Shown here: piece by piece, positions 1 through 11,166 of the stretch | Layout: the number at the start of each line of letters is the position of its first letter | Numbering within the stretch: the stretch's first letter is position 1 | NCBI GenBank assembly: GCA_022559845.1 | Contig: CM040127.1 | Location: 29,350,708 to 29,414,707 of the forward strand | Direction of reading: 5' to 3' | Length of the DNA stretch: 64,000 nucleotides | Origin: Amorphophallus konjac | Taxonomy: Eukaryota > Streptophyta > Magnoliopsida > Alismatales > Araceae | Program-made: the position numbers and the translations under genes | The notes under the pieces: generated by a model | The model's database searches: none | The model's input: the letters and a program-made list of their open reading frames with translations, nothing else | Told to the model about the DNA's origin: nothing

Positions 1-358
1 CCCTTTGAATTATCTTTTTACACACCTCCCAGGGCATCGGGTCCCTCATGATCTTCTTCCTCCGGAACCTCCGGATTCATTTCCCCATGATTCTCCTCCT
101 TTACATCCGGACCCTTCGGATCCGCCTCTCTCGATTCATCAATTTCTGATTCCTCCCGATCCCGCTCCCGGGTTCGACCCGGTTCCTTCCACGTTAACTT
201 CCTCGGGCACCTGCCCGTTCTCACACTGTTTCCGAGGCTTTAGTCCTCACTGATTTCTTTGATTTCTTCTCATCCTGTAAATTCTTCTAGGTATCTTTCA
301 CCTAAATCTTGTTTTATCCCCCACTTATTTAAAATAAACCGCCCTAGTTGGAGGATTG
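1..358. other. Acidic exon-like minus-strand segment at window edge
   Basis: The minus strand is open from 224 to 18. It reads an acidic, proline- and glycine-containing peptide ending ...HEGPDALGG, followed by a GTGTGT donor-like site. This resembles the first exon of copy 2a at 7587-7417, which ends ...EGPDGVGGGEYGP before its donor. It may be exon 1 of another antisense cassette whose body lies outside the window, or low-complexity coincidence. From 255 to 358 I see AT-rich sequence and no gene. The + strand frame of the integrase is closed by a TAA at 335-337, so the polyprotein upstream of 359 is missing or scrambled. Confidence 0.3.
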
Positions 359-1501
359 TTGTATAGGAGGAGCCTTACTGGTATTCTGCTAAGATGTCTT
401 GGTGACGATGAAGTTTGGAAATGTGTAGAAGAGACGCACTCGGGTGTGTGCGGTGGCCACGTGAATAGTCAGATGCTCGTCAAGAAGATCATTCGGTAAG
501 GCTTTTATTGGCCCACTATGGAAGAGGATTGTGCTGTCTATGTCCGTAGGTGTGTCAAGTGTCAACTTCACGCCAATAAAATCCATTCACCATCTTCCTC
601 ACTTCATCCAATATCCTCCCCGTGGCCTTTCTCCATGTGGGCATTCGACATCATTGGTCCCCTAGGTGATCCCAATTCCCTCACCAAGCAGAAATCTTTC
701 ATCCTTACTGCGATGGAATACTTCACCAAATGGGCCGAAGCCGAAGCTTACGCGGAAATCAAGGCGTCAACAGTCTGCAAGTTCATCATGAAGAACATTC
801 TCGCCAGATTCGGCATCCCAAACACGATCGTCACCGACAATGGGCCACAATTCATTTCTCAAGACTTACAGGACCTCTGCAAAAGGTACGCAATTGCATT
901 GCATCATTCATCGCCATATTACCCACAAGGTAACGGCCAAGCGGAGGCCACCAATAAAACATTGCTCAAAATCATCAAAAAAACCTGCGAGTCTAGTAAG
1001 TTTTCAGACTGGCCAGAAAAGCTTATCGAAGCCCTATGGGCCTATCGCACCTCAATCCGTACCCCCACCGGGCAGACTCCATTTGCCCTCACTTATGGTA
1101 TGGAAGCAGTAGTCCCGTACGAGACTCTGATCCCTTCTCTCAGGGTACAATTGGATGAGGAATTTCCCCTCGACGATCGTCGTAATTCACTCCTCGCCCA
1201 GTTGGAACTCTTGGATGAGAAGCGGCTGGCCGCCGCCGAACACGCGCGTGTGTATCAAAATAGACTCGCTCGCTTTTCCCAAAAGAAAGTCGTTGAGAGA
1301 AAATTCAAAGTCGGTGAGATGGTCGTAAAAAGAATTTTTGTCAAACCTGGAGGGCCGCGTTCTAAGCTCCAACCCAATTGGGAAGGACCATTTGTAATTC
1401 AAGCCGTGTACCCTGGCAACGCCTACAAGCTAGTCAACGCCGAAGGGACCGAGTTATCCCACCCTTGGAATGGGCTTTATCTTAAGAAATACTACCCTTA
1501 G
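359..1501 (+). pseudogene. Ty3/gypsy integrase, C-terminal part of pol (Tat-like), one internal stop
   Basis: This is the end of a retrotransposon polyprotein: the integrase that joins the cDNA copy to the host chromosome. The reading starts at LYRRS (359). It shows the HHCC zinc finger (THSGVCGGH, then CVKCQ near 554-568), broken by an in-frame TAA at 497-499 just before GFYWPTM. The open part starts at 518. The catalytic D,D,E residues are visible: the first D in MWAFDIIGP, the second in VTDNGPQF and the E in GNGQAEATNK. The C-terminal part ends HPWNGLYLKKYYP, an ending typical of Tat/Ogre-type plant elements (family knowledge). No chromodomain follows. Gag, protease, RT and RNase H are absent upstream. 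The lineage is inferred from motifs, not from a tree. The single stop makes autonomous use doubtful. Confidence 0.9.
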
Positions 1502-3246
1502 CACAAAACAAAAAAAATGATGAAAAGATAAAAAACATCAAAAACAAGGAAATATTGAAAACCACTAAAAATATGGAAAATTCAAAATGCCGATGCCTGG
1601 CAGGCACCATGTAGTTAAGTCCCTGCATCTAACCTTCATGTTAGGATAGGGCCCATTAAGGCTTGGTAGGCACCGGGTCTTGGTTTGCCAGAACCGTGGA
1701 GACCCCTGTCCGGCCACGTCGGCCTATGCTCGCTCGAAGGAAGCTAACATGTGTTCACTTATGTATTTTATTCAAAAAAGTTGGTAGCATCACCTACGGT
1801 AGGGCCACACCCAGAAGATCTCCGGAAGCTGTAATCTTTATTCTTTTCTCTTCGACCAAATGAGACAGTCGGCGCCCTTAAAACGCTGAGCATGAGAAAC
1901 CGAAACTCAAACCCCAAAGGCAAGAGTAGGACCCATTTCCTCGAGCATCGATCAGAGCACGAGAAGAGGGCAGTGTCCCCGCAGGCATACGAAGAGGGAG
2001 CCCACAAACATCAAACGACTATATCTCCCTCACAGAAAGAAATACAAAATCAAAATCAAGAGAAAAGCCTGGTCGTGACCGTGCCTGGTGCGATAAACGA
2101 AACCCCTCAAAGTAAAAGTCTGAATCCACAAAGGGGGGCCGTGGAATGTAAATGCTCGAGATTTGGTCCGAAGTTGTCCGAAAGGAAAGAGTTAATGGGC
2201 CCTTATTCGCTCGCCGGGTTAACGGCTTTGCCGGTCCTCTCAGGAGGTTTATCCCCTACGCTCTTCCTTCTCCCTCTAAAGATGAAGGTTCGATGGAGTT
2301 TCGGAAAGGTGAAAACTGCCCAGGTTCTGCGACCTTGTTTTAATATACACATTTTGGTTGCCTACTTTGAAAAGCAAAAGCTATCGCTGCGAAGGAGTCT
2401 CTGTGTTTCTAGCTGGTCAAGACCCCTGTTTACCACCTTGATGTTTTCTTGTTTAACCTCGGGCTTAGGCCAATGCAAGCGCGTCACCTATGGGTGCGAC
2501 GGCGTCTGATTCCGGGTCAGCGTCGCGCGGTTGGTCGTTAGGGTTCCAGGGTGTTCCATCTTATACCATCTAGAGTTGTGAGGAAACAGACCCGGGTCGG
2601 GCAAATCATCTACCTCAAACACCTTTTGGGTGAATCCCTGTGGTCGGAAGCAACTGGGAGCCTAAGCATGGCATGACGGTATTATCATCAGGGTAAGTCT
2701 TAGCCGGCGGGATCGTCATTCGAGGGGTCTAGAGGCCCAAATCAACCTAGACGTGCACTTAAGATACCTGGGAGGTTAGTAAGAAACCCCTGTCTCACGT
2801 AGGTTAGGTGCCATTTGGGTGCTTGCCGGGCGTTAGCAATAAAAAAATTGAAATGATAAAAGCAAAAAAAAATAGAAAAGAGAAATGTACATATTTGCAA
2901 ACAAAAAAAATCTTTCAAATATAAAAAAGAAAACAAATCAATTTTGCATGATTGCATTTACGTGTATCATCTCACTTTAATACCGCTTGCATTCGTGTGC
3001 TTGCCTGTCGCATTTATCATCACCGCATCTTTCCCATTGCCTTCGTTAAATAAAGGCTTGGCCCCTTGACCAGTTATCAAGGACAGTCACAGTGACCATT
3101 TGCCTATTGAGCAAGGGGCCAAGTCAGAACAGAAATTCTGATTTGTTTGTTTCAGTGATATGTGTAGGGATTCAGGTAACTGAAGCAAAGGTAAAAAAAC
3201 AAACAAACCAAACCTTGTGTTTTATTCCAAAAACCAAAAAATTACA
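1502..3246. other. Post-pol spacer of the Tat-like element
   Basis: This is noncoding as far as I can see. It lies between the integrase stop and the 3' end of the first antisense gene. It starts with an A-rich stretch (1502-1590) and continues as mixed-composition DNA. The only clear structure is the inverted repeat at 3057-3123. Open frames such as 1892-2509 have no recognisable domain and I do not call them genes. Confidence 0.6.
3057..3123. repeat. Perfect 12-bp inverted repeat with 43-nt loop
   Basis: The left arm CTTGGCCCCTTG (3057-3068) is matched exactly by CAAGGGGCCAAG (3112-3123). The loop itself contains the small palindrome GTCACAGTGAC. It lies about 125 bp beyond the stop codon of the antisense gene that ends at 3247, so it could form a hairpin in that gene's 3' UTR. 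Confidence 0.75.
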
Positions 3247-5727
3247 TCAAGTTCCGCCCTCTCTCTCTGCATTACTCGTCCCACTACTCTCCGGGTAAAA
3301 CACTCTCAAAGGTGCTACCCAACTACGAAAAGTGGTACTCCTGCCGCTCTGTACTCCTCTTCCTATTCCCACATCCCGGCGTTGATCCGCGGAAGCAGCA
3401 GAGAAGCTACCAACACGAAAGCCACGCTCTCGTGCTCTTCGGTAGCGCTCCTCACCTTCTCTCAGCCACTGTTCAGCAAGACCAAGGCTGATTCGGAGTT
3501 CGAATAGTTGGGCCTCCATGGCCCTTCGTTCCTCCCTTTCAGTCAATCTGTTGGCTCTTTCTCTCTCTGCGTCTCTTTCTCTCTCTGTCCGTTCTCTCTC
3601 ACGGTCTTCCCTCTCCAACTGGAGAGTGATCCTCAGTTCCATAGCATCCCTGGATGAGTCGTCATCAGGATGACGCCGCAGTTCCCTCTCCAGTTCTGCT
3701 ATCCTAGCCTCCTTCTGCGCAGCTTGGGCAAGCGCTTCTTCCGTCTCCTTTTCCTGTCGAGTGTACCATCTCAGATACGCGATAAGGCGTAAACAAAGAG
3801 AACTCAACGCTGAAACTTTTACCTGTATACGAAGCATTCCTTCTGCCTCCGCAGCACGCTGCGTGGTGTGAGCAAGTTGCTCATGAAGCGAGTCAAGTTC
3901 TGAGGTGGGAATCCACAAGCTGGAAGAGGAACCACCTACTCCCATCGCTGGGGAGGCTGCGCCAATCTGGGCATGCTGCGACCATGTGAATTAGCAGCCA
4001 ACATCTGGAATCTGGGGTTTTAACTAGGAACGTACTGTACACCTACCAAGGCGCTCGTAGCTCCGCGGGCATCACCCAACTGTTGTTCCATCTCTGCCAA
4101 GCGAGTTCGTAAATTCGCTATCATGGCATCCTGGACATCCTGCAGCCTTACAAGTCAGCATTTTTACCAAAAAAACCAAGAAAAGGAGAAAGAATAGAAG
4201 AGAAAAAGGGGAAACCTACCTCCACAAGTCCCCTGGGTTGGAACCGTTCTGCGTACTTTGTCCTATATAGACGCAAGTAGTCCTCGCTGTCCCGCGCCTG
4301 TGATTCTACAATCGTGCCACCCCGTTGCCAGTCCTCATACTGTTCGGGGAATCGCACGCGCCAGTCAATGCAAGTCGCCGGTCCCCGCGTCTTTCTCCCG
4401 ACACGAGGTGGCGCAGCTGAATCCACCCATTCTTGAGCCAGTCCTAAAGTCCTCATAACTAATCGTAGCCGAAGCGGCTCGATTTCATTCAGGCAGTGCA
4501 TCCATAGTTCCCGTCCGAACCGGGCACGACTTGCTAGAACCCACGGCTGGTTGGCATCGACCATGTCTGAGTAGGGTCTCCAGTTTACCATCGCCGTAGG
4601 GAACTCCTGTAGCTCCCGCCTTAACACCATCAGTTGGTAGGTTAGGGGTGCCGCACTCATGACGGGTTCCCACCGCCTGGCTAGCGGCACCATCACGGGT
4701 CGCCAATGTCGAGCTCTCCCCATAGGGAGGTAATAATAGCTCCATAACTGCTCGGCGCAGGTCATCAGCACCTTGCGAAAATAACAAAAAAAATACAAAA
4801 CAAGCAAAACCAAAAAAAAATACCTGGATGAATGGTGTGAAACCACTCACAGTTATCTCACGATCCATTTCTTGGAAAAGGCCTGCAAACAAGTGTGCCA
4901 GCATGGCGGCTCCCCAGGCATAATACCCTACTCTTTCAAGGTCTGACAGCAGCTCCAGGAAGCAACATTGGATACCATCCCCTTTCGAGCTCAGTACCAA
5001 TCTCCCCAAAAGGAAGAGGAGAAATCTCCTCAAATCTATGTTACATCTTTCCCAGTTGCCGAAATCTGTGCAGTACACGGCACGGCATCCTATTTCCATC
5101 CTTTCCATGAACTCTTCTGAGGATTCGTCGTCCCGCCGACGAGTGTCGGTGAGCCCTAATGCATCCATGAGGGATGCCCTAGCTACCGACCTGTTTTTCC
5201 GACCATCTAGGTCCAAACCCAGTAACTTCTGGGCACCTTCTCGGTAGTCCGCGTAAGTGACTCCGGTCACTGCCTCGCCCTCTACCTTCAGGCTTGTGAT
5301 CCGGACCACATCCTCCAAGCTGGGCACCATGTGCCCCCAGGGCATCAGGAATGCCCGGCTCACTGGGTCCCATCTCTCACACAAGGCTTGGATCAGAACC
5401 AGGTCGGGCTTGATCGGCTCGATCCGAAGGAAGGTACCAAATCCCATCACGTCTAGCCTCGCCTTCTGAAAATCTGGGAGGCCCCTGTACGCTGCTACTA
5501 CCAACTCCCATAAGATTTGTGATTTCATCACAACCTACGCATACAAGGAATGGGGGTGAGGTTTGGTCAGAAGAAAGGAAGAAAGAATGAGAAAAGGGCA
5601 AGAAAACTTGGCTTACGAGTTGTGATTGGGCCCTTTCGCTGAAGTGCCCTTCAAGGTCTGAAAGCCTCCTGGAACTACTACCACTGGACCTGCTTCTCTT
5701 CGAGGAGTGGGAAGATTCGCCCTCCAT
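3247..5727 (-). CDS. Antisense PMD-coiled-coil gene, copy 1 (six exons, intact)
   Basis: This spliced gene is antisense to the retrotransposon. The exons I infer are 5727-5617, 5534-4824, 4771-4220, 4139-4047, 3975-3823 and 3753-3247. All have GT...AG borders and phase 0, giving about 708 codons without a stop. Exon 1 starts MEGESS and is Ser/Arg-rich. Exons 2-3 carry a plant mobile domain (PMD, aminotransferase-like; key motif AFLMPWGHMVPSLEDV), then WGAAMLAHL and NEIEPLRLRLVMRTLGL. The last exons are an R/E-rich coiled coil (REDRERERTERERD). PMD proteins MAIN and MAIL1 of Arabidopsis act in the nucleus in genome stability and TE silencing; the role here is unknown. Exon 3 is continuous where copies 2b and 4 have an intron, so that intron was lost here or gained there. 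A TATA-like sequence lies about 100 bp upstream of the ATG. Confidence 0.75.
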
Positions 5728-5818
5728 CCAACTCTCGAAATTTTGAACTCCTCCTCTCCCGTGAGAACTTGTGCTCCTCGAGTGAGTCCTCGATATACCT
5801 GGGAAGATAAAAGGGACA

Positions 5819-5839
5819 CGAATTTATAGAAATGAAAGG
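5819..5839 (-). promoter_or_regulatory. TATA-like box of antisense gene copy 1
   Basis: On the minus strand the sequence reads TTTCTATAAATTCG, about 95-105 bp upstream of the MEGESS start codon at 5727. This is a suitable distance for a plant core promoter with a short 5' UTR. There is no direct evidence of transcription. Confidence 0.4.
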
Positions 5840-5900
5840 AGTGCAGGCCAAGATTGCCTCCATCACCTGTTAATGATAGCCATGCGGTCCCGTGTGTCAC

Positions 5901-6314
5901 TTCACCGCACGCACAGGGTGATTGATTGGACGAAGAATATGACGACTAGCCCCCTATGTTGTCTAGGGATACCCTATCATGTTTTGGAGGACGTCCGCAA
6001 GATTTGACATAACATCCGGGAAAAGGGAACTAGGGCCGTCAGTATTGATTTCGACGGCAGATTCCCGTGGAAAATGGTCACAACAAGACACGATTCTCCG
6101 CTTGGAGCGGAGTCTCGGCAGACCCATCACATGGGAACAGTGCAAAGGAGGAGAAGCGTAGGGAAGAAGGAACGCACAAGAGAACAAACAAGCAGCAGAA
6201 AATCAAATCACTCCATTCATAATTCTACACAAGCTGTCATAAACACTACAATCATAGAGAGGTGGCGGGTCCACTAGCTCGCCAACTCTTGACATTATTT
6301 TCATGCTCGTCCCT
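5901..6314. other. Intercassette spacer with hairpin
   Basis: This spacer lies between antisense genes copy 1 and copy 2a, and no gene is seen. It holds a two-step hairpin at 6025-6066. The outer arms are GGGAA (6025-6029) and TTCCC (6062-6066); the inner arms are GCCGTC (6035-6040) and GACGGC (6053-6058). A smaller one, CTCCGC...GCGGAG, lies near 6096-6112. They sit about 300-370 bp upstream of the copy 1 start codon, matching the position of the palindrome arrays near the other antisense genes. Confidence 0.6.
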
Positions 6315-7587
6315 CTAGGCGTCCCTCTCCTCTCCCCTGAGGTGCGGGTCCCTCAGAAGCCTCTGGGATCCTCGTGCAGCAGCACCTGCCTCGCCTCTTG
6401 GCGCCTGCTCCGCAGCAGTGACTCGCTGCTCCTCCCCTGGCGTGGCAAAGAAGCCACTGGCGGCAAAGCGACCGGACTGGCGGAGTCGCTCCCCGAACTC
6501 TCGCGCTCTCTCGTAGCGCGTCTCCATCCCTCCTAGCCTCTGCACGACGGCCTGAAGGCCCAGCTGGAGCTCCCTCACTTGGGCCTCCAAGGCCCTCCTC
6601 TCGGTCAGATCCCGCTGTCGCTCGGACCTTCTCTCGGCTTTCTCTCTCTCTGCCTCTCTCCTCATCATCTGTAGAAGAACCCTTAACTCCAGGATGTCTG
6701 GAGAAGGTCTCTCCTCACCGCGATGCCGCAGCTCCGCTACAGTCGCCACCCAGGCGTCACGCTCCTCTTCCGCCCGGGTCGCGCGGGCCACCGCACCGGC
6801 AAGTTGCTCCCGGAGGGAGGCAATCTCAAGAAAAGGGGTCGAGGAACTGGAAGATCCGCCAGCCACTCCCACCGTCGCTGTCTGCTGGGCACGCTGGAAC
6901 AAAATAAACAACGGCCGTCAGTGAAACTCCAAAATCTGAAGTTAAAAGTGCGGCACGTAACTTACCAGGAGCGACAACTCATGTTGAGCGACGGCTAGCT
7001 GCCGCCTAGTCTCTGACAGTTGGGCGCGCGAGCCGCCGATGCCACGCGTGTCCCCAGCTTGGGGAAGCCCCGCGTAACTCTCTCTCTGCCGCCGCAGGAA
7101 GTCGGCATTGTCCTGCACCAGTACACCCCCTTGCTGTCCAGGGAGACGTACGGGCCAGTCCTCGAGCCTCGCCTTGCCGCGACTCTCCTTCCTGACGCGG
7201 CTCGGCTCGTCCGCACTCGCCCACTCATCGGCCAGGCCCAGGGTCCTTGCCATGTCCTGCACCAAGAAAGGGGTCCCATATCAGTCAAAAGGAACGCGTC
7301 CCCTGTCTAGGACGCGTCCATCATTTGAGTGCAACACTCACCGAACCCTTTCCTCCTCGCGCGGCTCGCTTCAAAACCCAAAATGAATTAAAAGAGGAAG
7401 AGATCGGAGGACCTACCGGACCGTATTCACCTCCTCCCACGCCATCGGGCCCCTCGGGTCCCTCGGGGGCCCGAAGCGGCCCTTCCTCCTCCATGGACGC
7501 CGTTCCGTGCTCGGGCGCGTCCCTCCTTGGGCGAGGAGTTCCTCGTCCCTCTCCACCTTCACTACGGTCGGGCCCACCGAACTCCAT
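6315..7587 (-). CDS. Antisense gene copy 2a: PMD-less, three exons, intact
   Basis: This is a shortened relative of copy 2b. The inferred exons are 7587-7417, 7256-6966 and 6893-6315, all with phase 0 GT...AG borders, for about 346 codons with no stop. Exon 1 is acidic and proline/glycine-rich (MEFGGPDRSEG...GGGEYGP). Exon 2 starts at DMARTLGLADEW, which corresponds to the middle of the PMD-downstream exon in copies 1 and 2b, so the whole PMD core is missing. Exons equivalent to 4/5 and to 6/7 of copy 2b are fused without introns. The tail is a coiled coil (EREKAERRSERQRD). A clean acceptor (TTTCTTGGTGCAG) precedes exon 2. It may be a dominant-negative-like or adaptor form, or simply a deletion relic whose frame survived. 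Confidence 0.6.
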
Positions 7588-7739
7588 CGATCAAAAGAGG
7601 AGGAAGACGAAAAAGGGGCAAGCGCGTTTCGGCGGAAGGCGGGCTCGTTTGCGGGTAAGGCACGGGAGAAGAAAGGACCACCCGTCGCTTTAAATTTAAA
7701 ATCAAGGATTAAGACGCGTCCTCGCGCCTGGACGCGCCC
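7291..7739. repeat. GACGCGTCC-type palindromes flanking copy 2a exon 1
   Basis: Two sites are seen. The first (7291-7320) lies in intron 1 of copy 2a: its left half ends AACGCGTCCCC and its right half is GGACGCGTCC. The second (7713-7739) lies about 125 bp upstream of the copy 2a start codon, with arms GACGCGTCC and GGACGCGCC. This is the same layout (intron 1 plus 5' flank) seen for copies 2b and 4, with a different sequence. Confidence 0.6.
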
Positions 7740-7953
7740 AAAAGGGGGGAAAGGAACAAAATCCCCCCGTGCAAAACATAGTTCCCCGCTGTTCAGGGCA
7801 AGGTCTCGCGGAGCGTGCCTCAAGGGACAACTCAGTGCAAAAAAAAGAAAGTGTGGGAGAGAGAAAAGTACACACAACACAAAAGCCATTTCCATTTCAT
7901 ATAATAGCCGAAAGTACATCATACAGTGAGAAGGGTGACGTACAAGCAACTCT
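7588..7953. other. Spacer between copies 2a and 2b
   Basis: No gene is seen on either strand. Apart from the palindrome at 7713-7739 it holds the sequence upstream of copy 2a and, at its right end, the 3' flank of copy 2b. Confidence 0.5.
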
Positions 7954-10900
7954 CTAACTCTCACCGTCACCCTCCTGGTCATCTCCTTCCTCCCTCCTCT
8001 GACGTAGATCCCTAGGGGGCCTCCGCGACCTCTGTGAACCCTGAGAAGCCGTGCTCGCCTCGCCCTGCGGTGGCACTCCAGCCTCGAAGGCGCGACGACG
8101 CTCCTCGGCCGAAGAAACCAGGTAGCTGCCCATGGAAAAAGAACCAGACTGACGAAGTCGCGCCCCGCGTTCCTTCGCCCTCTGGTACCGCTCCTCGCTC
8201 TCCCGAAGCCTCCCCTCCGCCGTGCCAAGACTCAATCGGAGCTCCAGCAGCTGGGCCTCTAGAGCCCTCCTCTCGGTCTGATCCCGCTGTCGCTCCTCCC
8301 TCTCTCTCTCCCTATCCCTCTCCCTCTCTCTCTCCACGCTCTCCCTATCCCTCTCCCTCTCCTCTCTCTCCCTCATCGCCTCTCTCCTCGACAGCTCGAG
8401 GGCGATCCGCAGATCCACTACGTCGCGAGGAAGCTCCTCAGCCCCCCGTCGCCGCTCCTCCTCTAGCTCCGCAATCCGGGCGTCACGCTCTGCCACCCGG
8501 GCATCGCGCTCCTGCTCAGCACGAGCAGCACGCGCCAGGGCCTCTCGGATCTCGGCCACCTGTCAAGGCATGCATGCACCGTAAGAGAACAGTGATAGAA
8601 GGAAAGTAGCTGGAAAAGGGTCGCGGCCAAGTAAGCACTCACTCGAGCCTCGCGGTCACGCTCGGCCTCCTCAGCCCGAGCCACCGCGTACGCCAGCTGC
8701 TCCTGGAGGGCAGAAACCTCCGGAGGAGGGCCCCGCGAACTGGAACCCGCTCCACCAGCCATCGCGGCTGCCGCTGTCTGGTGGGCCCGCTGAAACACGG
8801 GGCAAACGTCAGTCAAAGGCTAAGCATCAAAAATCCAGGTCACAAAAAAATGCATTGCATAAACTCACCAGGATCTCCAACTCCTGTCGGATGGCCACCA
8901 ACTGTCGCCTGGCGTCCGCCAACTGGGCCCGCAGGTCGGCAATCATGGTATCACGAGCATCCTGCATTACACATAAGTTAGTATCCCATGCATATACATA
9001 TAGAAAGGTGGAGCAATTTCATTTCACTTACCCCTGCCATACCACCCAAGGAGAGGCGGTCCCCGTACGTAGCTCGGTACCGTCTCATGTAGTCTGTGCT
9101 ATCCTGTACGTGGGACACTACTGGGACCCCGCCCTGCTGCCAGTCCTGGTACTGTGCTGGGAAGCGCGTACGCCAGTCCACGATCTTCGCCTTCCCCTTG
9201 GTCTTCCGCCCAATGCGGGCCGGCGCATCTACGTCTACCCACTCCTGGGCCAGCCCCAACGTCCTCATGACCAGTCTAAGCCGCAGCGGCTCAATCTCGT
9301 TCAGGCAATGGACCCACACGTCCCGCCTGAAGCGAGGAAGACCCGCTACAACCCAGGGCTGGCCAGCATCGCCCATGCCCAAGTAGGGCCTCCACACCAC
9401 CTGCAGCACCATACATACATCATGTTAGTTACCATTCAGTCACATGCATAAACACAAAAAAATCATACGCATCATACCATGGCCTCGGGATACTCGCTCA
9501 GCTCTCGACGAAGTGACGCCAGCTGGTAGCCGTGGGGTGCTGCAACCACGACCGGCCTCCACTGCCGCGCCAGAGGCACGGCCCTCCTGTTCCCATGCCT
9601 AGCCCTCCCCATCGGGAAATAGTAATAGCTCCACACCTGCATCCATCATACATCATTAGTACAATAATTACATATTTAACTGTGGGAATGCATAAATAAA
9701 ATGTTTACCTGGAGGAAAGGTGCGAAGCCACTGACTGTCGTCTCCTTCTCCGAGGTCTGGGAGAGATCAGCAATCAAATGGGCAAGCAGAGCCGCTCCCC
9801 ATGCATAATGTCCCACTCTGTCCAGATCCGCCAAGATCCCGAGGAAACGGCAGTGGATGCCATCCCCCTTCGTCCCCAGCAGAAGGCGGCCCAGGAAGAA
9901 GAAAAGAAACCTCCGAAGGTCTAGATCCACCAGCTCCCGCTCGCTCGGGTCCTGGGTGAAAGCAGCACGAGCATCCCCCTCCAGTCGAGCCAAGAACTCT
10001 GCTCCAGTCTCGCTAACCCGCTGACGCGGGTCGACGAATCCGAGCGCCTCCATGATCTCCACTCGGCCGACTACCCTGCTGTCTCTATCAGTCACGCTCG
10101 TCTCTAACCACAGCAGGTCGAGGGCACTCTCTCGGTAGTCGGGGTAGGTGACCCCGCTGACTGCCTCTCCGTCAACTCGTAGCCCGGTGATCCGAGCCAC
10201 GTCCTCCAGTGACGGCACCATGTGCCCCCAGGGCATCAGAAACGCCCGGCTCGGTGCGTGCCACCGCTCCCTCAGTGCCTGGATAAGAGGAAGGTCGAGC
10301 CGGAAGGGCTCGATCCTAAGGAAAGCTCCAAAGCCCATGGCGTCCACACGCGCCCTCTGGAAATCCGGCAGCCCACGGTATGCTGCCACCACCAAGGACC
10401 AGCTGATCCGGCCCTTCATCACGCCCTGCAAACCACAAAACCAACAAAGAACACATCAGCATCATGAACAGTAATCAACAATAACACTGTATATACTATT
10501 TTATTTTATTTTTTTTTAAAAAAAAAAACATATATATTTTTTTGGAGGCGTCCAGGCCCCTGGACGCCTCCTTCCTATTTTCTTTATTCCTTTTTCAAAA
10601 AATAATCCAAAAACCAAAAATAAAAAAATATATAAATAATATATATATTATTATGGAGGCGTCCTAGGCCTTGGACGCCTCCTTATTTTTTAAATTAATT
10701 TTATTATTTACAAAAATTAATAAATAAATAAAAAAAAGAAAAAGAAAAAGAAAACATGGAGGCGTCCAGGTCCCTGGACGCCTCCTTCTCTCACTACCCG
10801 CCTCTCTCTCACAGCCTTTCGCACACCCGTTTTAGCCTATTGAACCACAGAGTGAGGATTCCGAGGTACTTACCGGGTCGTGATCGTCCTCTCCCGCGTC

Positions 10901-11065
10901 ACCAGCATCCGCAGCAGCCTCCGCGGCCAGGAGAGGGACCTCCATCCCCTCCTCCGCAGCAATCTCCTCTGCTGCAGCCTCCTCGGCATCATCCCTCAAC
11001 CTCCTCGCACGACGAGCCAGTCGTTTTCACTTCCCTGGACCCTGGCTCGATCCTCCTCGCTCCAT
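7954..11065 (-). CDS. Antisense PMD-coiled-coil gene, copy 2b (seven exons, one stop in exon 1)
   Basis: The inferred exons are 11065-10874, 10425-9709, 9636-9478, 9400-9032, 8961-8869, 8789-8643 and 8559-7954, all phase 0 with GT...AG borders. Exon 2 is the PMD core (SRAFLMPWGHMVPSLEDVARITGL; WGAALLAHLI). Exon 4 repeats the NEIEPLRLRLVMRTLGLAQEW block. The last exon is a strongly charged R/E coiled coil. The 93-nt fifth exon has exactly the same length as its counterparts in copies 1 and 4. Exon 1 has an in-frame TGA at 11027-11029, in a context suggesting CGA to TGA; translation could restart only at a later ATG. From exon 2 onward the frame is fully open (697 codons with stop). Palindrome arrays lie in its intron 1 and upstream. 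A TATA-like TATTTAAG lies at about 11141-11148. Confidence 0.7.
10544..10785. repeat. GGCGTCCAGG palindromes in intron 1 of copy 2b
   Basis: Three 28-bp palindromes at 10544-10571, 10655-10682 and 10758-10785 lie in very AT-rich DNA. The left arm is GGAGGCGTCCAGG and the right arm CCTGGACGCCTCC, with a 2-bp centre; the second site varies only at the centre (CTAGG/CCTTGG). All three sit in the 448-bp first intron of the antisense gene copy 2b. Confidence 0.85.
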
Positions 11066-11166
11066 GGGGACTAAGAATAGGTCGTCTGGGTGACTGGGTC
11101 GTCAGATTGATCAGTAAATGAGCAAAAAGGGGGGGGGGCAGCCCTTAAATAGAAATTTCTTTTTTT

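Noticed and set aside
1892..2509. 205-codon + strand frame after the integrase
   Set aside because: No recognisable domain, mixed low-complexity composition and no promoter or splice context.
8034..8609. Proline/serine-rich + strand frame of 191 codons
   Set aside because: It is the shadow of the R/E-rich coiled-coil exon of copy 2b on the opposite strand.
10756..11121. Open + strand frame rich in Pro/Ser/Arg
   Set aside because: It is the complement of exon 1 and upstream palindromes of antisense gene copy 2b and has no domain.
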